Shown here piece by piece: positions 46,521-54,124 of a stretch of DNA of 64,000 nt (position 1 is the first letter of the stretch; every line of letters begins with the position of its first letter). The notes below the pieces were generated by a model. It was given only the letters and a program-made list of their open reading frames with translations. It did no database searches and was not told where the DNA came from. A program made the translations under genes and the position numbers. The DNA comes from JAKFWF01 sp031374115 (GTDB taxonomy: Bacteria > Pseudomonadota > Alphaproteobacteria > Rhizobiales > Hyphomicrobiaceae): the NCBI GenBank assembly GCA_031374115.1, contig JANMNO010000087.1:1-64000 (forward strand), in the 5' to 3' direction.

Positions 46521-47618
46521 ATGCTGCGCGAAATTTATGTCAGGCCTGCTGGACTTATGGCGGCCATAGAAGCCCACCCAGCAACCGAGGTTCGCGGTGG
46601 GTTCCGGCTCGCCGCAGGTTGGCTCGATTTTACCGCATTGGACATTCTCGAACGGAACGGGGCGTTCGTCGAGCGGCGGCTCGCCGGCCTCGGCGAATTC
46701 TTCGAGAAAGATTGGGGGCGGCGTACGCGCAACGCCGCCGACATGTTCGAAAACATCATGAGCCCTCGGGCACGGATCGCCGGTCTGAACCTTGCGACAC
46801 CGCGCATCATGGGCATTGTCAATGTCACGCCGGACAGTTTCTCGGACGGCGGTAGTCTGAGTTCGTCGGCAGCTGCGATCGCGCACGGAATGCAAGCTGC
46901 AAACGATGGCGCCGATATTCTCGACATTGGTGGCGAGTCGACCCGTCCGGGAGCGTTGCCCGTGCCTCTCGAAGAGGAACTGGCTCGCGTTATCCCCGTG
47001 ATCGAGGGATTGGCGGGCAAGACCCCGGCGCGGATCTCGATCGACACGCGTAAAGCCGAAGTCATGCGGGCCGCCGCCAACGCCGGCGCCGATATCATCA
47101 ATGATGTTTCCGCGCTGATGCACGACCCTCGGGCACTCGAGGTCGCCGCTGATACAAGCCTACCGGTGATCTTAATGCACGCGCAGGGCGATCCGCGCAC
47201 GATGCAGGAGAACCCGGCTTACGATCATGTGCTTCTCGATGTGTTCGACTTCCTGGAAGCACGCGTCGAGGCGTGCCGCCACGCTGGCATCTCACCGAAC
47301 CGGTTGATCATCGATCCCGGCATCGGTTTCGGCAAGACAATGGTGCACAATCTCGAGCTGATGGCAGGTTTGAGTTTGTTTCACGGACTAGGTGTGCCGG
47401 TCCTCGTCGGTGCATCTCGAAAACGCTTCATTGGCACGATATCGCGGGTCGAAATTGCCGCGCACAGGGTCAACGGATCCGTTGCTGCCGCGCTGGCGGC
47501 CGTCTCGCAAGGCGCCCAGATCGTACGGGTGCACGACGTTCGAGCCACACGCGAGGCGCTCGACGTCTGGATGGCGGCGACCACGGCGACGCTGCCTTCA
47601 TCGGCAATCGGCGGTTAG
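46521..47618 (+). CDS. folP: Dihydropteroate synthase
   Basis: FolP joins p-aminobenzoate to hydroxymethyl-dihydropterin diphosphate in folate synthesis and is the sulfonamide target. The 365-residue protein has the TIM-barrel motifs GIVNVTPDSFSDGG, DIGGESTRPGA, VILMHAQGDP, IIDPGIGFGKT and LVGASRKRFIG. The first about 90 residues are an extra N-terminal domain absent from E. coli FolP (282 residues). Similar extensions are known in some Alphaproteobacteria. AGGA six bases before the ATG supports this start; a GTG at 46491 has no ribosome site. The following genes are convergent. Confidence 0.95.
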   Translation: MLREIYVRPAGLMAAIEAHPATEVRGGFRLAAGWLDFTALDILERNGAFVERRLAGLGEFFEKDWGRRTRNAADMFENIMSPRARIAGLNLATPRIMGIVNVTPDSFSDGGSLSSSAAAIAHGMQAANDGADILDIGGESTRPGALPVPLEEELARVIPVIEGLAGKTPARISIDTRKAEVMRAAANAGADIINDVSALMHDPRALEVAADTSLPVILMHAQGDPRTMQENPAYDHVLLDVFDFLEARVEACRHAGISPNRLIIDPGIGFGKTMVHNLELMAGLSLFHGLGVPVLVGASRKRFIGTISRVEIAAHRVNGSVAAALAAVSQGAQIVRVHDVRATREALDVWMAATTATLPSSAIGG

Positions 47619-47628
47619 AGCCGCACAG

Positions 47629-48099
47629 TTAACTGGCAGCTGCACGGCGATCTGCGATCCGGCGCGCGGTCCCGGCGATGATAGCAGCACGCAATTCCGG
47701 CAGTGCGCTCACGGTTCCGTCGATAGCGACGTGCTGCGCGCGCGCGAGCGCACGTAGATGATCGGCGTTGTCGATGGCCTTGAGCTTGGCATCAAGACCG
47801 GCCGCGCCTTGCCTGGTCATCACGACGATCAAGCTGAATGAATGCGGATCGAAAGCTGGCGGTGCTGCATCCGCTTCGTGATCGGGTTCGTCTGCTACAT
47901 CCGTGGAGGCGCTGGAGCTGCTTGCGTTCTTGCGCACCCGCAGGTGTGTAAGCTCGGCGTCGAACTTATCGGTCAAGCGTTCCGCCGCCTCAGGACTAAC
48001 TCCGGGATCGGCGCGCAGTGCGTCGCGGAAGTATTTCCGTTTGCCAGCCCCGGACGATGCCTTCGTATGTTTTGCCATGACCTGTTCCGATGAATTCAC
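47629..48099 (-). CDS. Small partner protein of ParA-like ATPase
   Basis: A 156-residue protein without known family. The first about 60 residues are basic and helical (GAGKRKYFRDALRADPGVSPEAAERLTDKF), then a Ser/Ala/Asp-rich linker, then a compact part (about 88-150) with FSLIVVMTRQGAAGLDAKLKAI. Its ATG overlaps the ParA stop by the ATGA arrangement, so the two are translated together and probably interact. It could be the ParB-like or adaptor component, but no ParB box or CTPase motif is seen. An alternative ATG lies seven codons in. Confidence 0.7.
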   Translation of the reverse strand: MNSSEQVMAKHTKASSGAGKRKYFRDALRADPGVSPEAAERLTDKFDAELTHLRVRKNASSSSASTDVADEPDHEADAAPPAFDPHSFSLIVVMTRQGAAGLDAKLKAIDNADHLRALARAQHVAIDGTVSALPELRAAIIAGTARRIADRRAAAS

Positions 48100-48983
48100 T
48101 CGGCTGCCTGACGCTGGCTCATCAACGGTGTGATCTCATCATAAAGGGCACGAATAGCGGAAGTGCCAGCGCCGTACTTTTCGTCTATCCGCTTTGGCGA
48201 TTGGTCCCAATCGAAAGCATTTGCGATGCCTTCGTTATGCGGCAATTGGGCGTCCAACATGGGATGGTCAAGGCCGATTTCGTCGATGATGTTGCGATCG
48301 CGCGAGTTATCGCGTGTGCCGTTGGCGAGACACACGTAACGCCGGCGGTCCAGTTCGATCTCGCGCAGATCATCGATGTTGCGCTTTTCCTCGATCAGGA
48401 GGGCGACGCGATCGACCGCCAATTGCGAAACGTAATCCGGCCGAAAGGGAACGAGCACCAGGTCCGCGGTTTTTAAAGCGGCGAGTGCGGCGAATGACAA
48501 ACCCGGTGCACAATCCAGAATGACAAGGTCGTAGTTTGGCTCGAACCTGCGCAGTAACCTCAGCAATCGGCCCTTGACACGCGACGCCACGATATCGGGG
48601 TCCTTGGCCTGGCGCGCTTCTTTGACGTACAACTCGCCCTGGACGTCCTCTAGCATTAACGAGCCTGGGAGCAGGGAAATGCGCGCTGGTTTACCGTTCG
48701 CGTCGCGAACGTCGCCGGTACCGTGAACGAGATAATCGCGAGGTGCGCCGGCCGTTTCGTCGAACATGTCGAAGAAGTAGTCCGAGATCGTGCGGTTGCC
48801 CTTTTTTGCAGCGAGCCAGCCTTGGCCGCCGAGCAGTATCAGTGAAGCATTGCACTGCGAATCGAGGTCGAGCACGAGTACGCGTTTGCCGCCCCAAACG
48901 GCCGCTGCGTGGGCGAGCCCGACGGCGACCGTTGACTTGCCAACGCCGCCTTTGCGATTAGCAACTGCGAGAAAGAAGGCCAT
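48096..48983 (-). CDS. Orphan ParA/MinD-type ATPase
   Basis: From the ATG at 48983 (50 codons into the open frame) the protein has 295 residues. Deviant Walker A is KGGVGKST (about 10-17), the A' motif is VLDLDSQ (about 38-44) and Walker B is LVILDCAPG. It has no DNA-binding HTH or N-terminal extension, so it resembles the small ParA/PpfA/MipZ-like positioning ATPases. Such proteins form nucleoid or membrane gradients that position plasmids, clusters or polar structures. No parS-like sites or replication genes are near, and it lies between folP and glmM in a core region. Confidence 0.86.
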   Translation of the reverse strand: MAFFLAVANRKGGVGKSTVAVGLAHAAAVWGGKRVLVLDLDSQCNASLILLGGQGWLAAKKGNRTISDYFFDMFDETAGAPRDYLVHGTGDVRDANGKPARISLLPGSLMLEDVQGELYVKEARQAKDPDIVASRVKGRLLRLLRRFEPNYDLVILDCAPGLSFAALAALKTADLVLVPFRPDYVSQLAVDRVALLIEEKRNIDDLREIELDRRRYVCLANGTRDNSRDRNIIDEIGLDHPMLDAQLPHNEGIANAFDWDQSPKRIDEKYGAGTSAIRALYDEITPLMSQRQAAE

Positions 48984-49205
48984 ATATTCTCCGTAGGGTT
49001 CGAAAAATTGGTACTGTGTCCCCCGACGGGTCACGTATGGGTCGATTCCGCTTCCCGCGCTATGTCCGGTAAAGCACACGGGATTGGCGTAACTGTTGCT
49101 AACAGCTGTTGAACAAAGCAGTTCGTTTCGCATTGGGGCGAAATAGGTTAATCAGCAAGTTGAGCACACCACGGCGAGCCGTGACAAAGAACGGGGATGA
49201 TGCAA

Positions 49206-50552
49206 ATGACGCGCCGCTACTTCGGCACCGACGGCATTCGTGGGCTTGCGAACCGGCATCCGATGACATCGGAGGTGGCGCTCAAAGTCGGCATGGCCGC
49301 CGGCCATGTGTTTCGCAATGGCAATCACCGTCACCGGGTCGTCATCGGCAAGGATACGCGGCTGTCGGGCTATATGATCGAGAGCGCGCTGCTCTCCGGT
49401 TTTACAGCGGTCGGCTGCGACGTTTTCCTTCTCGGCCCGATGCCGACCCCGGCGGTCGCCATGCTGACCCGCTCGCTGCGCGCCGATCTCGGCGTGATGA
49501 TCTCTGCATCGCACAACCGTTTTGATGACAACGGCATCAAGCTGTTCGACCCCGACGGTTACAAGTTATCGGACGAGACGGAAGCGCAGATCGAAGCACT
49601 GATCGATTCCGAAGCGGTGGCGATGTTGGCGGCGCCCGATAAAATTGGCCGGGCCACGCGCGTCGAAAGCGCCCAAGAACGCTACATTGAGTATGCCAAG
49701 CGCACGTTGCCGAAAAACCTGCGTCTCGATGGCCTGCGCATCGTCATCGATTGCGCCAACGGTGCGGGTTACAAAGTCGCCCCCGAAGCGCTTTGGGAAC
49801 TGGGCGCCGAGGTCATCAAGATCGGTGTCGACCCGAACGGGCGCAACATCAACCACAAATGCGGCTCGACAGCGCCAGAGGCCTTGATCGACAAGGTCAG
49901 AGAAGTTCGAGCCGACATCGGTATCGCGCTCGATGGCGATGCCGATCGCGTCGTGCTGATCAACGAAAAGGGCCAGATCGTCGATGGCGATCAGCTGATG
50001 GCCGTGATTGCCGAAAGCTGGCTCAAGCGGGAAGATCTCGCCGGCGGCGGTGTTGTGGCGACGGTGATGTCCAACCTGGGGCTGGAACGTTATCTTGAGA
50101 CGCTTGGTCTGGCGATGGTGCGCACCCCGGTTGGCGATCGTTACGTCGTCGAGCACATGCGTAAGCACGGCTACAACGTGGGAGGCGAGCAGTCCGGACA
50201 CATCGTGCTATCGGACTTCACGACCACGGGTGACGGTCTGATCTCGGCGCTGCAGATTTTGGCGGTCGTCGTCTCGACTGGCAAGCCCGTCAGTGAAGTT
50301 TGCAATCGGTTCACTCCGCTGCCGCAGATCCTGCAAAACGTGAGATATTCCACGGGCAAGCCGCTCGACGATGCGCGCGTCAAGAAAGCGATCGACGCGG
50401 GCAAGGAGAAACTCGGCAAGTCCGGGCGGCTGGTCATTCGTCCCTCCGGGACCGAGCAATTGATCCGCGTGATGGCCGAGGGCGACGACGAACGGCTGGT
50501 CTCGGGTGTGGTCGGCGATATTGCCGAAGCAGTGCGTTTGGCCGCCGCCTGA
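49206..50552 (+). CDS. glmM: Phosphoglucosamine mutase
   Basis: GlmM converts glucosamine 6-phosphate to glucosamine 1-phosphate for UDP-GlcNAc and thus peptidoglycan and LPS. The 448-residue protein has RYFGTDGIRG at the start, the phosphoserine loop ISASHNRFDDNG (about 100), the metal loop ALDGDADR (about 240) and the C-terminal RPSGTEQLIRVM. The ATG at 49206 has GGGG nine bases before it; two earlier ATGs at 49197 and 49200 are possible. A clear terminator follows. Confidence 0.97.
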   Translation: MTRRYFGTDGIRGLANRHPMTSEVALKVGMAAGHVFRNGNHRHRVVIGKDTRLSGYMIESALLSGFTAVGCDVFLLGPMPTPAVAMLTRSLRADLGVMISASHNRFDDNGIKLFDPDGYKLSDETEAQIEALIDSEAVAMLAAPDKIGRATRVESAQERYIEYAKRTLPKNLRLDGLRIVIDCANGAGYKVAPEALWELGAEVIKIGVDPNGRNINHKCGSTAPEALIDKVREVRADIGIALDGDADRVVLINEKGQIVDGDQLMAVIAESWLKREDLAGGGVVATVMSNLGLERYLETLGLAMVRTPVGDRYVVEHMRKHGYNVGGEQSGHIVLSDFTTTGDGLISALQILAVVVSTGKPVSEVCNRFTPLPQILQNVRYSTGKPLDDARVKKAIDAGKEKLGKSGRLVIRPSGTEQLIRVMAEGDDERLVSGVVGDIAEAVRLAAA

Positions 50553-50578
50553 AACATTAATAAAATGTTTATTGAAAG

Positions 50579-50607
50579 CCCTGCCATTTATTTCGGCGGG
50601 GTTTTTT
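50579..50607 (+). terminator. Rho-independent terminator of glmM
   Basis: CCCTGCC pairs with GGCGGGG (one T-G) around ATTTATTTC and is followed by six Ts, 26 bases after the glmM stop. Confidence 0.85.
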
Positions 50608-50763
50608 CATTGTTCAAGCGTTATGCTTCGAAACGCCTAAACAGCTCCGGCAATTAAGCGTCCCTTAAAACTTCTGACCGATAGTCTCGTATTGAGACAG
50701 TTCCGCGTTCAAGTTCGGGTTCCGGCAAGCCGCGCTTCCGGTCAGATAGAGAAAGGGCATCAG

Positions 50764-51570
50764 ATGATCTCGTTGGGCAGGACGTTGCTGCTGGGAGCCG
50801 TGCTCGCGATCGGCACCGCCACGGGGGCCGGCGCTGCCGACCTAAGCGGTCCGGGCGGCAGCCTCAAGGACTACGGCTATCAACCGCAAAAGGTGGCGTC
50901 GAACCCATCGTTCTACTTGCGCCTCGACGGTGGCTTTGCCCGTCATGATCGGCCCTTCATGGTTGAGAGCGGCGTTGCCGATCTCACCGAAACATCGCTG
51001 GACCAGGCTTGGACGCTTGGTGGCGGCGTTGGCTATTACTTTGCAAGGAACGTTCGCGGCGATCTGACCTACGACCATCGCTTCAAGTCGGATGTTTCCG
51101 GCTATCGCTACGACGTGGCGCAGTTGGGTCCGGCCGACTGTCATGGCGCTCCGCTCGTCCAATCGTCATGCTACGGCACCCGCGAATTCGGTCTGAAGAG
51201 CGATGTGTTCCTCGCCAACATGTACTTCGACTTCGACTGCCGCTGCCACATTACGCCATACCTCGGTGTCGGCCTCGGCTTCGCGCGTCACCAGACCAGC
51301 CAAGGTACTGTTACCAATGCCGCTGGTGTTACCGGCGACATCGACAGCAGCTCCTCCACAACCGTTGCGGCGGCCTTGATGGGTGGTTTCTCTTGGCAGA
51401 TGCGCGAACGCCTGGCTCTCGATGCAGGCTACCGCTTCCTCTACCTCGGCGATGCCGCGACTGGTGCGGTTCGCGATCGGCAGGGCAACGTCACCATCGC
51501 GCCAGAAACGACTGTCGAGGGCATCCACGCTCACGAGTTCCGCGTCGGCTTGCGCTACGACATCCGTTGA
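50764..51570 (+). CDS. Outer-membrane beta-barrel protein
   Basis: The ATG at 50764 gives 268 residues with a signal peptide (about 1-24, LLLGAVLAIGTATGAGA). The mature part is an eight-strand barrel of the Omp25/Omp31/RopB look, with alternating strands ending in aromatic residues, GGGVGYYFARNVRGDLTYDHRF, ITPYLGVGLGFARHQTS and the terminal HEFRVGLRYDIR, which suits BAM recognition. Just after the signal peptide it shares a GSLKDYG motif with the next protein. Role probably structural or small-molecule passage. Confidence 0.85.
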   Translation: MISLGRTLLLGAVLAIGTATGAGAADLSGPGGSLKDYGYQPQKVASNPSFYLRLDGGFARHDRPFMVESGVADLTETSLDQAWTLGGGVGYYFARNVRGDLTYDHRFKSDVSGYRYDVAQLGPADCHGAPLVQSSCYGTREFGLKSDVFLANMYFDFDCRCHITPYLGVGLGFARHQTSQGTVTNAAGVTGDIDSSSSTTVAAALMGGFSWQMRERLALDAGYRFLYLGDAATGAVRDRQGNVTIAPETTVEGIHAHEFRVGLRYDIR

Positions 51571-51601
51571 TTGAATTCAGTCCTATTATCTCGAACCAGA
51601 G

Positions 51602-51624
51602 ACCGGCTCATTCGGGCCGGTTCT
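51602..51624 (+). terminator. Weak hairpin between the two barrel genes
   Basis: ACCGGC and GCCGGT pair around TCATTCGG, followed by TCTAATC. A possible attenuating terminator between the tandem outer-membrane protein genes. Confidence 0.4.
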
Positions 51625-51778
51625 AATCGAAATCTCAAATCTCTCTGAGTTTCTTTGTTTGTGTCGCGTGACGTGTACCGATTTTTCGAACTGCCCGGGC
51701 AACCGCGTAACTGGACAAAGAAAGCATTCGAGGCCTGTCGCCAATCATCGGCGCGCCTCCTTCGAGGGATTGATCCAC

Positions 51779-52729
51779 ATGAAGCGTAGCATTCTATCTT
51801 TATCAGCAGGGCTGATCGGCTTGGCGCTCAACTCGTTGCCGGCTGGGGCTGGTGATTGGAACAATGGTGCCGGCTCGCTGAAAGAGCGCGGTATTGCAGC
51901 CGTGCCGGTACCGGCTCCCGCTGCATCATACGACGGTCCAAGCGGATGGTACATTCGCCTGGACGTTGGCCTTGGCCGTGAAAGTAAGCGCGGGGGAAAA
52001 GAGAGCGGTCTCGTGTATGGCGCTGGCGATATTCTCGACTCGTCCTCTGCGACCGGGGCAGGTTTCGGCTCGTCGGCCAGTTGGATCCAAGACGACAGCG
52101 ACCTCAATTTCAGCTATGGCGGCGGTGTCGGCTACCGCTGGACTTCCAACTGGCGCTCTGACGCGACGCTCGAACACCGCACAGCCAGCGATTACAAATT
52201 GCGCGGGAGCTATCAATACGCGAACTTGGTTGCAACCCCTCCCGGCCCGCCTGCTTATGCGCCGCCTGGCGCGCCCTCACGCATCGACGGCACGACCTCC
52301 GATACCACCACGATGAGGAGCGGCGTGTTGATGGCCAATACCTATTACGACTGGACCAACCGTAGCGCGTTCACCCCTTATATTGGTGCGGGCATCGGCC
52401 TTGCTTATCTCGACCTGAGCCGGCAACACACCACCAGCGATACCTCTTGCGACCCGGCCGAGTTTCCCGTGCCTTGCGCAACGAGGACGGCGCATCGGAG
52501 TTTTTCTGGCAGCGGCTCAAACGAAAAGCTGCTGTGGGCTGGAGCGCTCACCGCCGGTTTTAGCTATGCTATCACCCCGATTACCTCGTTAGATGTGAAT
52601 TACCGTGTGCTTTACATTCCAACGTCCTCGGTCAGCGTTGCAATGACAAACGGCCAGGAAAGCCGGTTCTCCTACAACGACATCTTCGAGCACCAGATCC
52701 GTGCCGGCCTGCGCTGGGATATCAACTAA
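51779..52729 (+). CDS. Outer-membrane beta-barrel protein, tandem paralogue
   Basis: The ATG at 51779 gives 316 residues: signal peptide about 1-24, a proline-rich linker with VPVPAPAAS, then a beta-barrel with GGGVGYRWTSNWRSDATLEHRT, AFTPYIGAGIGLAYLDLS and the terminal IRAGLRWDIN. It has longer loops than the upstream protein, including a Cys pair in CDPAEFPVPC that may form a disulphide. The order and shared GSLKERG/GSLKDYG motif indicate a tandem duplication. The longer frame upstream is rejected. Confidence 0.84.
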   Translation: MKRSILSLSAGLIGLALNSLPAGAGDWNNGAGSLKERGIAAVPVPAPAASYDGPSGWYIRLDVGLGRESKRGGKESGLVYGAGDILDSSSATGAGFGSSASWIQDDSDLNFSYGGGVGYRWTSNWRSDATLEHRTASDYKLRGSYQYANLVATPPGPPAYAPPGAPSRIDGTTSDTTTMRSGVLMANTYYDWTNRSAFTPYIGAGIGLAYLDLSRQHTTSDTSCDPAEFPVPCATRTAHRSFSGSGSNEKLLWAGALTAGFSYAITPITSLDVNYRVLYIPTSSVSVAMTNGQESRFSYNDIFEHQIRAGLRWDIN

Positions 52730-52759
52730 CCGAAGCGCGTTGCAGCTTGCGGGATTAAG

Positions 52760-52783
52760 AGGGCGGGCAGTAATGCTCGCCCT
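52760..52783 (+). terminator. Nine-pair hairpin after the second barrel gene
   Basis: AGGGCGGGC and GCTCGCCCT pair with one wobble around AGTAAT, 31 bases after the stop. There is no T-run (ACTGCATTC follows), so termination is plausible but not certain. Confidence 0.5.
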
Positions 52784-52801
52784 ACTGCATTCAACCCTCG
52801 A

Positions 52802-52830
52802 TTGACATCGGCACACGTACCATTTATCTG
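52802..52830 (+). promoter_or_regulatory. Promoter of serC-serA
   Basis: TTGACA at 52802-52807 and TATCTG at 52825-52830 are spaced by 17 bases. Transcription would begin near 52837, leaving a leader of about 50 bases. Confidence 0.65.
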
Positions 52831-52836
52831 CCACCT

Positions 52837-52885
52837 CGGGCCACCTCTCCCCAACGAGAGGCTGCTATCTGGAAGGGTAGATGTC
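52837..52885 (+). promoter_or_regulatory. Structured serC leader, serC-motif-like
   Basis: CCTCTC and GAGAGG (52844-52861) form a six-pair stem with a CCCAAC loop directly after the predicted start site. A second weak stem, ATCT/AGAT, places the ribosome site GGAAGGG in its loop. A conserved RNA called the serC motif is known before serC in Rhizobiales, so this may be it; the match is by position and general shape only. Confidence 0.4.
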
Positions 52886-54058
52886 ATGACACTGATGAAA
52901 CCGGCGAAGCTGCCGGCCAACCCACATTTTTCGTCCGGTCCCTGCGCCAAGCGCCCGGGCTGGTCTCTGCAAGCCCTTGAAGACGCATTTCTCGGCCGGT
53001 CGCATCGGGCGAAGGACGGCACGGCGCGGCTCAAGCTCGCAATCGACAAGACCAAGGCAATCCTCGGGCTCCCCGTGGGCTACCGCTGCGCGATCGTGCC
53101 TGCCTCCGACACCGGCGCCTACGAAATGGCGATGTGGACGATGCTTGGCGCACGCGGCGTCGAGGCGCTCGCCTGGGAGAGTTTCGGCGCCGGCTGGGTC
53201 ACCGACATCACCAAGCAGCTCAAACTGAAGGACGCGAAGATCACGACGGCCGAGTATGGCCATCTGCCAGACCTTTCGAAGGTCGATTTCTCAAGCGACG
53301 TGCTGTTCACCGCCAACGGCACGACGTCGGGCGTTCGCGTGCCGAACTACGATTGGATCCCCGCTGATCGCGAAGGTCTGACGTTCGCTGACGCGACATC
53401 GGCTGTGTTTGCCCAGCGCCTCGACTGGTCCAAGATCGATGTCTGCACCTTCTCCTGGCAGAAGGTGCTCGGAGGGGAAGCAGCGCACGGCATGCTGGTG
53501 TTGTCGCCACGCGCCGTGGCCCGGCTCGAATCCTATGCACCGGCATGGCCGCTTCCGAAGATCTTCCGTCTCACCAAGGGCGGCAAGTTGATGAAGGAGG
53601 TTTTCGAAGGCGAGACAATCAACACCCCTTCCATGCTGGCACTCGAAGACTATCTCGACGCGCTGAGTTGGGCCGAAAGTGTCGGCGGCCTCAAAGGGCT
53701 TATCCAGCGCGCCGACGCCAATGCTCAGGCGATCTTCGAATGGACTGAGCGCACGCCGTGGATTGCAAACCTTGCGGTTGACCCCCTGACGCGCTCCAAC
53801 ACTTCCGTTTGCTTGCGGTTCACCGATCCAGCGGTCACGGCATTGCCGCTCGACGCGCAGGCGGCGTTCGCCAAGCAGATCGCAGGCAGTCTCGATAAGG
53901 AAGGTGCTGCCAATGACATCGCCTACTATCGCGATGCTCCGCCGGGCTTGCGCATCTGGTGTGGTTCAACCGTCGAGACAGCTGACGTGAAGGCGCTGCT
54001 TCCCTGGATCGAATGGGCCTACATGCGTGCCACCGCGAGCCTCCCCAAAGCTGCCTGA
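52886..54058 (+). CDS. serC: Phosphoserine aminotransferase
   Basis: SerC transaminates 3-phosphohydroxypyruvate to phosphoserine with glutamate. The 390-residue protein has NPHFSSGPCAKRPGW at the start, FTANGTTSGVRVPN for substrate binding and the PLP lysine in TFSWQKVLGGEAAHGM (about 197). It is the alphaproteobacterial type. The ATG follows GGAAGGG by nine bases; the frame is open 28 codons more, across the promoter, so the longer form is excluded. SerA follows after 66 bases. Confidence 0.96.
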   Translation: MTLMKPAKLPANPHFSSGPCAKRPGWSLQALEDAFLGRSHRAKDGTARLKLAIDKTKAILGLPVGYRCAIVPASDTGAYEMAMWTMLGARGVEALAWESFGAGWVTDITKQLKLKDAKITTAEYGHLPDLSKVDFSSDVLFTANGTTSGVRVPNYDWIPADREGLTFADATSAVFAQRLDWSKIDVCTFSWQKVLGGEAAHGMLVLSPRAVARLESYAPAWPLPKIFRLTKGGKLMKEVFEGETINTPSMLALEDYLDALSWAESVGGLKGLIQRADANAQAIFEWTERTPWIANLAVDPLTRSNTSVCLRFTDPAVTALPLDAQAAFAKQIAGSLDKEGAANDIAYYRDAPPGLRIWCGSTVETADVKALLPWIEWAYMRATASLPKAA

Positions 54059-54124
54059 GCCCGCCTTTTCTTTACGCACCGACAGCGCGCGTTTGAGCTA
54101 TTGCACTTTCGATAGGAGCACTTG

